The notes below the pieces were generated by a model. The model searched no databases. It worked only from the letters and a program-made list of their open reading frames with translations, and had not been told where the DNA came from. The translations under genes and the position numbers were made by a program. Below are positions 1 through 9,568 of a DNA stretch of 64,000 bases, piece by piece; positions within the stretch are counted from its first letter, which is position 1; each line of letters starts with the position of its first letter. Origin of the DNA: Cellulomonas sp. (lineage in GTDB: Bacteria > Actinomycetota > Actinomycetes > Actinomycetales > Cellulomonadaceae); contig NZ_JAGIBD010000009.1 of NCBI RefSeq assembly GCF_017744555.1, forward strand, positions 1 through 64,000. The letters run 5' to 3'.

Positions 1-539
1 AGCGTGGGCTGCGCGACCGGGCCGGTCGGGACGTGGGGAGCCGGCTGACCGACCGGGGCGCCGAAGGTAGCCGGCGACGCGACCGGGGCAGGCGACGCGA
101 CCTGGGCAGGAGGCGCGGCCGGGGCAGGAGGCGCGACCGGGGCAGGCGACGCGGCCGGGGCAGGGGGCACGGTCCGGACGTCGGGCGCGGCCTGGGCGTC
201 CGGGAGGGGCGGCGCGGGCGGGACCCACGCGGGCGCCGGGCTGCTCGTCTCGGCGGCCGGCGTGCGCTGCGCGAGCGGGGCAGCGGTGCCCGACGCCGCT
301 GCAGCCTGGGCGGCGGAGGTGGGCTGCACGACGGGCGGCGCGGCCCGGTATCCCATGTACGGCGCAGCCGCAGGAGCAGGCGCAGGAGCAGGCGCAGCGG
401 GCACGACCGCGGCCGGAGCGGGTGCCGCAGGGGCGGGCGGGGCCGCCGGCGACGGGGTGGCCTCGGCACCGGTCGGCGCCCACACGGGACGGTTCCCGCG
501 CGGTGCCGGGTCGGGTCCAGGCTGGCCGTTGTCGGTCAT
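1..539 (-). CDS. Pro/Ala-rich hypothetical protein, N-terminal part
   Basis: Partial gene running off the left edge; the start codon is ATG at 539 reading leftwards. The visible ~179 residues open with MTDNGQPGPDPAPRG and are then almost entirely Ala, Pro and Val with scattered Gln, Thr and one Tyr-rich patch (APYMGYRAAPP). This is a typical disordered cytosolic N-terminus of an actinobacterial membrane or regulatory protein whose folded domain would lie beyond the window. The low-complexity run inflates spurious reading frames on the other strand. No catalytic motif is visible, so no function is proposed. It is divergent from radA, with about 140 nt between the two starts. Confidence 0.6.
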   Translation of the reverse strand, partial: MTDNGQPGPDPAPRGNRPVWAPTGAEATPSPAAPPAPAAPAPAAVVPAAPAPAPAPAAAPYMGYRAAPPVVQPTSAAQAAAASGTAAPLAQRTPAAETSSPAPAWVPPAPPLPDAQAAPDVRTVPPAPAASPAPVAPPAPAAPPAQVASPAPVASPATFGAPVGQPAPHVPTGPVAQPT

Positions 540-664
540 CGGGCTCCCCCTTGGCTCGTGCGCCCGACGAGCGCCGGACGGCCGCAGCCTACCCAGCGTC
601 GCAGGCGGAGACCCCGGTTCGTCACTCGGACGCGGCGATCCCCGGGCATGTCGGACCCACCGGC

Positions 665-670
665 TAGCGT
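665..670 (+). promoter_or_regulatory. -10 element of radA, leaderless
   Basis: TAGCGT lies 7 nt upstream of the GTG at 678. This spacing places the transcription start at or next to the start codon, so the mRNA would be leaderless. No Shine-Dalgarno sequence precedes the GTG. Confidence 0.5.
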
Positions 671-677
671 GCGGCGC

Positions 678-2069
678 GTGACCTCGACGACCGTGAAGCG
701 TGCCGACCGCACGGCCCGCCCGCCGTTCCGCTGCAGCGAGTGCGGGTGGACGGCGACCAAGTGGGTCGGCCGGTGCGGCGAGTGCCAGGCGTGGGGCACG
801 GTCACGGAGGACGTCGGTCCGGGTGGCGGCGCGCCGCGCACGGTGGCGACAGCCCCGACGCGGGCTCCGGCCCGCCCGATCGACCAGATCGACGTCGAGA
901 CGGCCCGCGCCAGGCCGACGGGCGTCGACGAGCTGGACCGCGTGCTGGGTGGCGGGATCGTCCCGGGCGCGGTGGTGCTGCTGGCGGGCGAGCCGGGCGT
1001 GGGCAAGTCGACGCTGCTGCTGGACGTGGCCGCGCGCGCGGCCCGCACCGGCCGGCGCGTTCTGTACGTGACGGGCGAGGAGTCGTCGGCCCAGGTTCGG
1101 CTGCGCGCCGGGCGGATCGAGGCGCTCGACCCGCAGCTGCTGCTGGCCGACGAGACGGACCTCGCGACGGTGCTGGGGCACATCGAGCAGGTCCAGCCCG
1201 ACCTGCTGGTGCTCGACTCGGTGCAGACCATCGCGTCGGCGGCGATCGAGGGCACCGCGGGCGGTGTGGCGCAGGTCCGCGAGGTCACGGCAGCGGTCAT
1301 CGCCGCGGCGAAGTCGCGCGACATGCCGGTGGTGCTCGTCGGGCACGTCACCAAGGACGGGTCGGTCGCCGGGCCTCGCACGCTCGAGCACCTGGTCGAC
1401 GTGGTCTGCCAGTTCGAGGGCGAACGTCACTCGCGGCTGCGCATGCTGCGCGCGACGAAGAACCGGTACGGCCCCACGGACGAGGTCGGCTGCTTCGACC
1501 TGTCAGAGCGCGGCATCGTCGGACTGGCCGACCCGAGCGGGCTGTTCGTGTCGCAGGCGCAGCAGCCGGTGCCGGGCACGTGCCTCACCGTGACGCTCGA
1601 GGGGCGCCGACCGCTCGCCACCGAGGTGCAGGCCCTCGTCGCCCCGAGCGCGGTACCCAACCCGCGACGGACCACGAGCGGCATCGACTCGAGCCGGCTC
1701 GCCATGGTCCTCGCTGTGCTGCAGCGTCGGCTGGGTGCGCGGCTCGCGGACCAGGACGTCTACGTGTCGACGGTCGGGGGCGCCCGGGTCGTCGAGCCCG
1801 CGGCGGACCTGGCACTGGCGCTCGCCGCCGTGAGCTCGCGGGAGAACGTCGCGCTGCCGCGCGGTCTCGTCGCGGTCGGCGAGGTCGGGCTGGCCGGCGA
1901 GATCCGGACGGTGTCCGGCGTCAGCCGGCGGCTCGCGGAGGCCGCCCGGCTCGGCTTCACGCGCGCGATCGTGCCCGCGGGTGCGCTCGACGGGTTCACG
2001 GCGCCCGACGGCATCAGCGTCGTGACGGCGTCGGACCTGGCCCAGGCGGTCGGCGCGGTGGGCATGTGA
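678..2069 (+). CDS. radA: DNA repair protein RadA
   Basis: RadA is a RecA-like ATPase that processes recombination intermediates and drives branch migration. The 463-residue protein has the full family layout: an N-terminal four-Cys zinc finger (C19, C22, C33, C36), Walker A GEPGVGKS at 104-111, the RadA-specific KNRYG motif at 261-265, and a C-terminal Lon-protease-like domain. GTG 678 was chosen because a TAGCGT -10 element sits 7 nt upstream. An in-frame ATG at 648 would add ten residues and is the alternative. disA follows on the same strand, the usual actinobacterial pairing, but has its own promoter-like hexamer. Confidence 0.97.
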   Translation: MTSTTVKRADRTARPPFRCSECGWTATKWVGRCGECQAWGTVTEDVGPGGGAPRTVATAPTRAPARPIDQIDVETARARPTGVDELDRVLGGGIVPGAVVLLAGEPGVGKSTLLLDVAARAARTGRRVLYVTGEESSAQVRLRAGRIEALDPQLLLADETDLATVLGHIEQVQPDLLVLDSVQTIASAAIEGTAGGVAQVREVTAAVIAAAKSRDMPVVLVGHVTKDGSVAGPRTLEHLVDVVCQFEGERHSRLRMLRATKNRYGPTDEVGCFDLSERGIVGLADPSGLFVSQAQQPVPGTCLTVTLEGRRPLATEVQALVAPSAVPNPRRTTSGIDSSRLAMVLAVLQRRLGARLADQDVYVSTVGGARVVEPAADLALALAAVSSRENVALPRGLVAVGEVGLAGEIRTVSGVSRRLAEAARLGFTRAIVPAGALDGFTAPDGISVVTASDLAQAVGAVGM

Positions 2070-2164
2070 GCGCGGCGGCCCTGAGCAGGGTCCCGACCAG
2101 CACGTTCAGCAAACTGACAGCCGTGCGCTCGCGGGTCGCGGACAACCCGCTGGACAGCGCTCGT

Positions 2165-2170
2165 TACCAT
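2165..2170 (+). promoter_or_regulatory. -10 element of disA, leaderless
   Basis: TACCAT lies 6 nt upstream of the GTG at 2177, again in the position expected for a leaderless transcript. Confidence 0.45.
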
Positions 2171-2176
2171 GCATCC

Positions 2177-3247
2177 GTGCCGCACTCGCACGTCCCCGAC
2201 GACCTGCTCAGGTCCACGCTCGCCGCCGTCGCGCCCGGTGGCGAGCTTCGCGACGGTCTGGAGCGGATCCTGCGCGGCCGTACGGGCGCCCTGATCGTGC
2301 TCGGGTTCGACCCGACGGTCGAGAGCATCTGCTCGGGCGGCTTCGTGCTCGACGTCGGCTTCTCGGCCACCCGCCTGCGCGAGCTGGCCAAGATGGACGG
2401 CGCGGTCGTGGTGGACGGCGACCGCATCGTGCGGGCCGCCGTGCAGCTCCTGCCCGACGTGACCATCGAGACGTCCGAGTCGGGCACCCGCCACCGCACC
2501 GCCGAGCGGGTCGCGAAGCAGACCGGCTTCCCGGTGATCTCGGTGTCGGCGTCGATGCGGATCATCGCCCTGTACGTGGGCAGCCAGCGGCATGTGCTCG
2601 AGGACTCGACGACCATCCTGTCCCGCGCGAACCAGGCGCTCGCGACGCTCGAGCGCTACAAGTCCCGCCTCGACGAGGTCAGCGGCACGCTGTCGGCGCT
2701 CGAGATCGAGGACCTCGTGACGGTCCGCGACGTCTGCGCCGTCGTGCAGCGGCTCGAGATGGTGCGCCGCATCTCCGAGGAGATCGAGGGCTACGTCGTC
2801 GAGCTCGGTACCGACGGCCGCCTCCTCACGCTGCAGCTCGACGAGCTCGTCGGCGGCCTCGGCTCGGACCGTGCGCTCGTGATCCGCGACTACCTCGACA
2901 CGTCCCGCCGCGACGTCGACCAGGTGCTCGCCGCACTGGCCGAGCTCGACTCGACCGAGCTGCTCGACATGGCCCACATCGCGCGCGTCCTGGGTCTGCC
3001 CGGGGGCGGCGACACGCTCGACGCCGCGGCCGGTCCGCGCGGGTACCGCCTGCTGTCGAAGGTGCCGCGCCTGCCGGGGACCATCGTGGACCGCCTCGTC
3101 ACCCACTTCGGCGGATTGCAGAAGCTGCTGGCCGCGGGCATCGAGGACCTCATGGCGGTGGACGGCGTCGGCGAGCAGCGCGCCCGGGCCGTCCGCGAGG
3201 GGCTGTCCCGGCTCGCCGAGTCGAGCATCCTCGAGCGGTACGTCTGA
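2177..3247 (+). CDS. disA: DNA integrity scanning protein DisA, diadenylate cyclase
   Basis: DisA condenses two ATP into cyclic di-AMP and scans DNA for branched structures. The 356-residue length equals the family norm. The N-terminal DAC domain carries the catalytic DGA motif (74-76) and RHRTAE (105-110), both intact. A linker follows, and then a C-terminal helix-hairpin-helix DNA-binding domain (region with [17 protein letters not shown]). The start is GTG 2177, preceded by a leaderless-type -10 element. Upstream in-frame codons have no ribosome binding site and would add an arginine-rich stretch that reads as a frame shadow of radA. The gene lies 107 nt after radA, and the two are functionally linked in recombination surveillance. 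Confidence 0.97.
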   Translation: MPHSHVPDDLLRSTLAAVAPGGELRDGLERILRGRTGALIVLGFDPTVESICSGGFVLDVGFSATRLRELAKMDGAVVVDGDRIVRAAVQLLPDVTIETSESGTRHRTAERVAKQTGFPVISVSASMRIIALYVGSQRHVLEDSTTILSRANQALATLERYKSRLDEVSGTLSALEIEDLVTVRDVCAVVQRLEMVRRISEEIEGYVVELGTDGRLLTLQLDELVGGLGSDRALVIRDYLDTSRRDVDQVLAALAELDSTELLDMAHIARVLGLPGGGDTLDAAAGPRGYRLLSKVPRLPGTIVDRLVTHFGGLQKLLAAGIEDLMAVDGVGEQRARAVREGLSRLAESSILERYV

Positions 3248-3318
3248 CGTTCGCCCCGCACCGGCCCGACCAGTGGCGCCGGGGGTCTCCCGGTCGTCGG
3301 TGCGTCGGTGACGGCACG

Positions 3319-4524
3319 TCAGCCGAGCGCCGCGGGGGTGATCTCCAGGGCGTGCTCGCGGACGTGGTCGAGCGCCCGCTTCACCGCGCCGACCGTCACG
3401 ATGTCCCGTCCGAGGCCCGACGCCAGCACCTCGATGCCGGGCGGGTCGACGTACCGGTCGAGCTGGTCCCGCACGAGCGCGAGCAGCGGTTCGCAGGACT
3501 CGGCGACGGCCCCGGCGATGATGACGCGCTCGGGGTCGTAGATGCTCGCGAACGTCGCGACGACCCGCGCGACGAGGGCGGCGACGTGCTCGACGACGGT
3601 GAGGGCGAGGGGGTCGTCGTCGAGCGCCGCCGCGAACACGTGGGTCGCGTCGAGGGTCGCCACGGGGACGTCCTGCAGCGACGACCCGGCGTCGCCGTCG
3701 AGCCGGTGCAGCTGCGCGCGGGCGTCGTCGCGGACGAGCGCGGCGATGCCGTCGGCGGACCCGACGCCTTCGACGAGGTCGAGGTAGCGCATCTCCCCGA
3801 CGCCGCCGCGGGCGCCGCGCAGCAGCCGCCCGTCGTCGACGACGCCCGCGCCGAACCGTTCGCCGGCGAGCAGGGTGACGTGGCAGCGCACGTCCCGGCC
3901 GTGACCACGCCAGTGCTCCGCGACGGCGGCGAGGTTCGCGTCGTTGTCGGTGAGCGCGGTCCAGCCGTGCCGCGAGCGCAGGTGTCCGGTGATGTCGGGG
4001 TTCATGAGGTCCCAGAACGGGTTGTCCCGGAACGCGGTGCGTCCGTCGCGGTCGACGGGCGCGGGGACGCCGACGGCGACGGCGAGGACGGCTGAGGGCT
4101 CGGCGGAGGCGTCCGCGAGCGCGGTGAGCGCGGCCTGCTCGATGAGTGCGAGCCGGCGGTCGGGGGTGCCGTCGTCGGGCCCGACGGGCAGCACCGTGCG
4201 CGAGAGCGACGCACCGCGCAGGTCGGTGACGGTCGCGCTGATGCGGTGCTGCCCGGCGTCGACGCCGACGACGACCCCGGCGCGGGCCGCGAACGCGTAC
4301 CGGCGGGCGGGCCGGCCCTTCTCGTTCTCGCGCACGCTGTCGAGCTCGACGAGCCAGCCTTGCGCGATGAGCTCGTCGCACACGTCGTGCACGGTCGCGC
4401 GCGACAGGCCCGTGGCCTGGATCAACGCGGAGCCGGTGACCTCGTCGGTGTCCCACACGTGGTCGAGGACGAGCCGCGTGCTGACGTCGCGCAGCTGCCG
4501 CGACGACACCGGGATCTTCGCCAC
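3319..4524 (-). CDS. ROK-family transcriptional repressor
   Basis: The 401-residue protein has an N-terminal winged helix-turn-helix (about residues 10-75, with SGLSRATVHDVCDELIAQG-like segments) fused to a ROK/actin-fold sugar-binding domain. A VGVDAG phosphate-loop motif starts the ROK part and DNDANLAA holds the catalytic-type Asp. The zinc-binding CxCGxxGC signature of active ROK kinases is not present; the equivalent region reads GARGGVGEMRYL, so it is probably a sensor and not a kinase. It is divergent from the GH13/ABC operon, with an almost perfect 20-bp palindrome between the two starts, so it most likely represses that operon and itself in the absence of an alpha-glucoside. The ligand is inferred only from the neighbours. 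Confidence 0.9.
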   Translation of the reverse strand: MAKIPVSSRQLRDVSTRLVLDHVWDTDEVTGSALIQATGLSRATVHDVCDELIAQGWLVELDSVRENEKGRPARRYAFAARAGVVVGVDAGQHRISATVTDLRGASLSRTVLPVGPDDGTPDRRLALIEQAALTALADASAEPSAVLAVAVGVPAPVDRDGRTAFRDNPFWDLMNPDITGHLRSRHGWTALTDNDANLAAVAEHWRGHGRDVRCHVTLLAGERFGAGVVDDGRLLRGARGGVGEMRYLDLVEGVGSADGIAALVRDDARAQLHRLDGDAGSSLQDVPVATLDATHVFAAALDDDPLALTVVEHVAALVARVVATFASIYDPERVIIAGAVAESCEPLLALVRDQLDRYVDPPGIEVLASGLGRDIVTVGAVKRALDHVREHALEITPAALG

Positions 4525-4562
4525 CCCTTGACCTCCTCCCTCGACGCCGCCACTCTAGTGCC

Positions 4563-4582
4563 AGGACTTAAATTTAGGTCCT
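4563..4582. promoter_or_regulatory. ROK operator palindrome
   Basis: AGGACTTAAATTTAGGTCCT is a 20-bp inverted repeat with a single mismatched pair and an AT-rich core, standing out from >70% GC surroundings. It is centred between the divergent starts of the ROK repressor (4524) and the alpha-glucosidase (4628). It is the obvious operator for the ROK protein and probably overlaps the promoters on both strands. Confidence 0.7.
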
Positions 4583-4627
4583 ACATCAAGGACTCCACCA
4601 CCAACGACTCCATAGCAGGGGGAACGC

Positions 4628-6313
4628 GTGACGGCTCTGTCGGTGCTCGGGAACACGACCGCGGGACTGCCCCGCCAGGACGCCACGTGGTGGCGGCAGG
4701 CGGTCGTCTACCAGATCTACCCGCGCAGCTTCGCCGACTCGAACGGCGACGGCATCGGCGACCTGCCCGGCATCACGGGCAAGGTCGAGTACCTGCGGGA
4801 GCTCGGCGTGGACGCCGTCTGGCTGAGCCCCTTCTACCCGTCGGCGCTGGCCGACGGCGGGTACGACGTCGACGACTACCGCGACGTCGACCCGCGCATC
4901 GGCACGCTCGCGCAGTTCGACGAGATGCGCGCCGCACTGCACGCCGCGGGCATCCGGCTCATCGTCGACATCGTGCCCAACCACACGTCCAACCGGCACG
5001 TGTGGTTCCAGCAGGCCCTCGCGTCAGAGCCGGGCTCGCCGGAACGCGAGCGCTACGTCTTCCGCCGCGGCCTCGGCGAGCACGGCGAGCTGCCGCCGAG
5101 CGACTGGACCGCGGCGTTCGGCGGACCCGCGTGGGAGCCCGTCGGCGGCGGCGAGTGGTACCTGCACCTGTTCGCACCCGAGCAGCCCGACCTCAACTGG
5201 GCGAACCCCGAGGTCCGCGAGGAGTTCCGCACCACGCTGCGGTTCTGGGCCGACCGCGGGGTCGACGGCTTCCGCATCGACGTCGCGCACGCGCTCGCCA
5301 AGGACCTCACGGAGCCGCTGCCCAGCCAGGCGGACCTCAAGGCCGACATCTGGGGCGGCGCGCACCCGCTCGAGGACCGCGACGAGGTGCACGACATCTA
5401 CCGCGAGTGGCGTCAGGTGTTCAACGAGTACGACCCGCCGCGCACGGCCGTCGCCGAGGCATGGGTGCCCGCGCACCGCCGCTCGCGCTACGCGTCGCCC
5501 GAGGGCCTGGGCCAGGCGTTCAACTTCGACCTCCTCGAGGCGACCTGGGACGGCCCGACGTTCGCGAAGATCATCGACAACAACCTGGCGCTGGCGCGCG
5601 AGTCCGGCGCGTCCTCCACGTGGGTGCTGTCCAACCACGACGTCGTCCGCCACGCGACCCGGTACGCCCTGCCGGACGGCACCGACCTCGAGGCCTGGCT
5701 CCGCCACGACGGCGCCGAGCCGCGCCCCGACGAGGAGCGCGGACGTCGTCGGGCCCGCGCCGCAACCCTGCTCACGCTGGCGCTGCCCGGGTCGGCGTAC
5801 CTGTACCAGGGCGAGGAGCTCGGCCTGCCGGAGGTCGCGGACCTTCCCGCGGACGTGCTGCAGGACCCGACGTTCTTCCGCTCGCAGGGTGCGCAGAAGG
5901 GCCGCGACGGCTGCCGTGTGCCGCTGCCGTGGGCCTCGCACGGACCGACGCTCGGGTTCGGCGACGAGCTCGCGCACCTGCCCGTGCCGGCGGACTTCGA
6001 CCGGTTCTCCGTCGAGAGCCAGGAGGCCGACCCCGGCTCGACGCTCGGCTTCTACCGGCGGGCGCTCGCCGAGCGGCGGCGACTGCAGACCGGGGAGACG
6101 CTGGAGTGGCTGACGAACGTGCCGGCCACCGTGGTCGCCTTCACGCGGCCCGGCGGGTGGACGTCCGTCACGAACTTCGGGAGCGAGCCCGTGCCGCTGC
6201 CGCCCGGGCGGGTGCTCGTGGCGAGCTCCCCGGTCGACGGGCGGAGCGTGCCCGCCGAGACGACGGTGTGGCTGCAGAGCAGCGGCCAGAACGGTACCGA
6301 GCAGGACGGCTGA
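4628..6313 (+). CDS. GH13 alpha-glucosidase
   Basis: A 561-residue cytoplasmic enzyme hydrolysing terminal alpha-1,4 or alpha-1,6 glucosidic bonds. The four GH13 regions are intact: DIVPNH (114-119), GFRIDVAHA with nucleophile D218, VAEAW with acid/base E277, and NHD with transition-state D338. The start is GTG 4628 with an AGGGGG ribosome binding site about 7 nt upstream; no signal peptide is visible, so it acts on sugars after import. It is first in an operon with a substrate-binding lipoprotein and two permeases, divergent from the ROK repressor. The exact linkage preference (maltose, isomaltose, sucrose-type) cannot be read safely from the sequence. Confidence 0.95.
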   Translation: MTALSVLGNTTAGLPRQDATWWRQAVVYQIYPRSFADSNGDGIGDLPGITGKVEYLRELGVDAVWLSPFYPSALADGGYDVDDYRDVDPRIGTLAQFDEMRAALHAAGIRLIVDIVPNHTSNRHVWFQQALASEPGSPERERYVFRRGLGEHGELPPSDWTAAFGGPAWEPVGGGEWYLHLFAPEQPDLNWANPEVREEFRTTLRFWADRGVDGFRIDVAHALAKDLTEPLPSQADLKADIWGGAHPLEDRDEVHDIYREWRQVFNEYDPPRTAVAEAWVPAHRRSRYASPEGLGQAFNFDLLEATWDGPTFAKIIDNNLALARESGASSTWVLSNHDVVRHATRYALPDGTDLEAWLRHDGAEPRPDEERGRRRARAATLLTLALPGSAYLYQGEELGLPEVADLPADVLQDPTFFRSQGAQKGRDGCRVPLPWASHGPTLGFGDELAHLPVPADFDRFSVESQEADPGSTLGFYRRALAERRRLQTGETLEWLTNVPATVVAFTRPGGWTSVTNFGSEPVPLPPGRVLVASSPVDGRSVPAETTVWLQSSGQNGTEQDG

Positions 6314-6397
6314 GTGAGTCGGGGCGGGCGCTGCGGCGCCCGTCCCACGACGGCGGCACCCACCGCCGTCGGGCGACACCCGATGGGAGACGACGCT

Positions 6398-7723
6398 GTG
6401 CCCAGATTCCGGACCTCACGATCCCCGGCGCCCCCGAGCCCCGGCCCGATGACACCGCTGCTGTCGCACGAGCTGAGCCGCCGCAGCTTCCTGCGCGGCA
6501 CGGTCGCCGCGGGCGCCGGCCTGGCCCTCGCCTCGTGCGCGCGCCCGTCGGGCTCCGCACCGACCGAGATCGTGTTCTTCCAGTCGAAGCCCGAGGTCAT
6601 CGGCTACTTCGACGACCTCATCGACCAGTTCCACCAGACCCAGGACCGCGTCCGGGTGCGGCACGACTTCACGTCGAACCTGGCCGGCTCGTTCGTGCGG
6701 GAGACCCCGCCCGACATCGGGTGCCTCAACTACAACTTCGAGATCTCCCGCTACGTCGAGCGCGGCGCGCTGAGCGACCTGAGCGACCTGCCGGAGGCGA
6801 AGCGGATCCGCCCCGACCTGCAGCCGCTCATCGACGTCACGGCCACCTACCCGGACCGCACGAGCGTGCTGCCGTACTCGCTCATGGCGGCGGCCGTGCT
6901 CTACAACCGCACGATCTTCGCCCAGCACGGCGTGCAGGTGCCGACCACGTGGGACGAGTTCCTCGCCGTGTGCGACACGCTCCGCGGGGCCGGTGTCGCA
7001 CCGATCTACAGCACGTTCAAGGACCCGTGGACGATCGCGCAGGGGCCGTTCGACTACTCGGTCGGCGGCACGGTCGACACCACGAAGTTCTTCAACCAGC
7101 TCAAGCGGCAGGGCACCGAGGTCGGGCCGGGGTCGCCGGTGTCGTTCGAGAAGCAGTTCCTCTCGCCCGTCGAGCAGATGCAGCAGGTCGTGACGTACTC
7201 GCAGGAGAACGCCGCGAGCCGTGGGTACGGCGACGGGAACCTCGCGTTCGCGAAGGGCGAGGCAGCGATGTACCTGCAGGGTCCGTGGGCCATCGGGGAG
7301 ATCGCCAAGACGAGCCCCGACCTCGACGTCGGCGCGTTCCCGCTGCCCATGACGGACGACCCGGCGGACCGCAAGGTGCGGGTCAACATCGACCTCGCGC
7401 TGTGGATCCCCGAGGGCTCGCGCAAGAAGGAGGCGGCCCGCGAGTTCCTGCAGTTCCTCATGCGGCCCGACGTCATCGACGCGTACAACGCGCACGCGCT
7501 CGGCTTCGGCGTGACGACGGACGCGACGCCGGTCACCAACCCGACGCTCGTCGAGCTCAAGGAGTACTACGACCGCGCGGACTTCTACGTCGGTGCCTCG
7601 CAGCTCGTCCCACAGTCCATCCCGCTGCAGAACTACACGCAGTCGCTCGCGGCCGGCGACCCTCCCGAGCCCGTGCTGCGCACGCTCGACGCCGACTGGC
7701 GCCGGCTGGCATACCGCTCCTGA
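6398..7723 (+). CDS. Sugar ABC transporter substrate-binding lipoprotein
   Basis: A family-1 extracellular solute-binding protein of about 441 residues. The export signal combines a twin-arginine-like SRRSFLRG (27-34) with lipobox LASC, Cys47 being the lipidated residue. The mature part has the MalE-type two-lobed pattern (TEIVFFQSKPEVIGYFDDLI, then the QGPWAIGEI segment). GTG 6398 is preferred because GGGAGA lies 7 nt upstream. ATG 6449 is a shorter alternative without a ribosome binding site, and ATG 6383 a longer one. It captures the alpha-glucoside that the upstream GH13 enzyme then hydrolyses. Confidence 0.93.
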   Translation: MPRFRTSRSPAPPSPGPMTPLLSHELSRRSFLRGTVAAGAGLALASCARPSGSAPTEIVFFQSKPEVIGYFDDLIDQFHQTQDRVRVRHDFTSNLAGSFVRETPPDIGCLNYNFEISRYVERGALSDLSDLPEAKRIRPDLQPLIDVTATYPDRTSVLPYSLMAAAVLYNRTIFAQHGVQVPTTWDEFLAVCDTLRGAGVAPIYSTFKDPWTIAQGPFDYSVGGTVDTTKFFNQLKRQGTEVGPGSPVSFEKQFLSPVEQMQQVVTYSQENAASRGYGDGNLAFAKGEAAMYLQGPWAIGEIAKTSPDLDVGAFPLPMTDDPADRKVRVNIDLALWIPEGSRKKEAAREFLQFLMRPDVIDAYNAHALGFGVTTDATPVTNPTLVELKEYYDRADFYVGASQLVPQSIPLQNYTQSLAAGDPPEPVLRTLDADWRRLAYRS

Positions 7724-7744
7724 CCACCCGAACGGAGACCTCTC

Positions 7745-8671
7745 ATGGCTACAGCAGCCGTCACCCGGGCGCCGGGCCGCGACGTCGCGGCACCCGCGCT
7801 CGTCCGGATGCGGAGGCCGCGCGCCTCCCTGACGTTCTACCTGTTCCTCCTGCCGTCGCTCCTGCTGTTCACGCTCGCGATCACGCTGCCGGCGATCATG
7901 GGCATCACGCTGAGCTTCACCAACTCCGTGGGCTTCGGCGAGTTCGAGTTCACCGGCCTGACGAACTACGTCGCGCTGTTCTCGGACCCGGCGATCCGCG
8001 CGTCGTACGCGTTCACCATCGGGTTCGCGCTCGTCACCGTGGTGCTCGTCAACGTCGTCGCGTTCCTGCTGGCGGTCGGCCTCACGGCGAAGATCCGGGC
8101 GAAAATCGCCCTGCGCGCGGTGTTCGTGCTGCCCATGGTCATCTCGGGCATCGTCATCGCGTACGTCTTCAACTTCCTGTTCTCGAACTCGCTCCCGCAG
8201 CTCGGGCAGGCGGTCGGCATCACGGCGCTCGAGACAAGCCTGCTCGCCAACCCGAACCTGGCGTGGGTCACGATCGTCATCGTCACGGCGTGGCAGGCGA
8301 TCCCGAGCGCGCTGCTCATCTACATCGCCGGCATCCTGTCGATCCCGGGCGAGGTCTACGAGGCGGCGTCGATGGACGGCGCGACGGCCGCGCGCCGGCT
8401 GTTCTCGATCACCCTGCCGCTCGTCGCGGGGTACGTCGTGATCAACATGGTGATCGGCTTCAAGAACTACCTGAACGCCTACGACATCATCGTCGGCCTC
8501 ACCAACGGCGGTCCCGGCACGGCGACCCGCAGCATCGCCATGACGATCTTCTCCGGCTTCACCGGCGGCGACTACGCCTACCAGATGGCCAACGCGACGA
8601 TCTTCTTCCTCATCGCCGTGGTCCTGGCCGTGCTCCAGCTGCGCCTCACTCGCGGAAGGAACGCGTTCTGA
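7745..8671 (+). CDS. Sugar ABC transporter permease, MalF type
   Basis: A 308-residue membrane protein with six predicted helices and the cytoplasmic EAA loop (EAASMDGATAARRLFSITLP) that docks the ATPase. It forms the translocation channel with the next gene. GGAGACC precedes the ATG. The stop overlaps the next start as TGATG, so translation is coupled. Confidence 0.95.
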   Translation: MATAAVTRAPGRDVAAPALVRMRRPRASLTFYLFLLPSLLLFTLAITLPAIMGITLSFTNSVGFGEFEFTGLTNYVALFSDPAIRASYAFTIGFALVTVVLVNVVAFLLAVGLTAKIRAKIALRAVFVLPMVISGIVIAYVFNFLFSNSLPQLGQAVGITALETSLLANPNLAWVTIVIVTAWQAIPSALLIYIAGILSIPGEVYEAASMDGATAARRLFSITLPLVAGYVVINMVIGFKNYLNAYDIIVGLTNGGPGTATRSIAMTIFSGFTGGDYAYQMANATIFFLIAVVLAVLQLRLTRGRNAF

Positions 8672-9564
8672 TGACTGCCCAGACGCTGCTCACCACCACG
8701 CCCGGCCAGGTGCCGGTCCGCCGCCGCCGTCGCTTCGGCGCGAGCGGTGACCGCCCGAGCTGGGGCGCGACGATCACGCTGGTCGTCTGCTCGCTCGCGG
8801 TGTTCGTCCCGCTCTACGCGACGCTGACGATGGCGTTCAAGACGACGGCGCAGTCGGTCGACGGCCGGGTGTTCTCGCTGCCGTCCCCGCTGAGCGTCGA
8901 CGGGTTCGTCCAGGCGTGGAACCTCACGAACTTCCCGCGTGGGTTCGCCATCTCGGTGTTCGTCACCGCCGTCACGGTCGTCGGCACGGTCATGCTGGCG
9001 GCGTTCGCGGCGTACGCGATCGCCCGCAACTGGGACCGCCGGCTGTTCCGCTGGTCGTTCTTCTACCTGCTCGCCGCGATGTTCCTGCCGTTCCCGGTGC
9101 TGGCGCTGTCGCAGGTCAAGCTCACGGGCATGGTCGGGCTCGCGAACCCGGTCGGCGTCGCGATCCTCCACGTGATGTTCCAGCTGTCGTTCAGCGTGCT
9201 GCTGTTCACGGCGTTCATCCGGGGCCTGCCGGAGGAGCTCGAGGAGAGCGCACGCCTCGACGGCGCGACCACGTGGATGGTGTTCCGGCACGTGGTGTTC
9301 CCGATGATGGCGCCCATGAGCGCGACGGTCGCGATCTTCGCGTTCCTCGCCTCGTGGAACGACTTCATGATGCCGTCGCTCATCACGGCGAACTCGACGC
9401 TGCAGACGCTGCCGGTGCTGCAGAACATCTTCCAGACGCAGTTCAGCAGCAACTACAACGTCGCGTTCGCGTCGTACCTCATGGCCATGGCGCCGGCGAT
9501 CATCGTCTACCTGTTCACGCAGCGCTGGGTCATGGCCGGCGTGACGCAGGGGGCCATCAAGTAG
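8671..9564 (+). CDS. Sugar ABC transporter permease, MalG type
   Basis: A 297-residue second permease. It has about six membrane segments after a basic cytosolic N-terminus (VRRRRRFGASG) and an EAA loop, EESARLDGATTWMVFRHVVF. It ends the operon; no nucleotide-binding subunit follows. As in other Actinobacteria, the ATPase is probably a shared MsiK/UgpC-type protein encoded elsewhere (inference). The next gene is convergent and begins four bases after the stop. Confidence 0.95.
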   Translation: MTAQTLLTTTPGQVPVRRRRRFGASGDRPSWGATITLVVCSLAVFVPLYATLTMAFKTTAQSVDGRVFSLPSPLSVDGFVQAWNLTNFPRGFAISVFVTAVTVVGTVMLAAFAAYAIARNWDRRLFRWSFFYLLAAMFLPFPVLALSQVKLTGMVGLANPVGVAILHVMFQLSFSVLLFTAFIRGLPEELEESARLDGATTWMVFRHVVFPMMAPMSATVAIFAFLASWNDFMMPSLITANSTLQTLPVLQNIFQTQFSSNYNVAFASYLMAMAPAIIVYLFTQRWVMAGVTQGAIK

Positions 9565-9568
9565 CCGG

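Noticed and set aside
33..677. Long plus-strand reading frame full of Arg/Gly upstream of radA
   Set aside because: It is the reverse reading of the Pro/Ala-rich gene on the minus strand; composition is only that of a GC-rich shadow, and radA has a better start at 678.
1760..4456. 898-codon minus-strand frame across disA and the ROK gene
   Set aside because: Arg/His-rich composition without motifs; it overlaps two clear genes in other frames.
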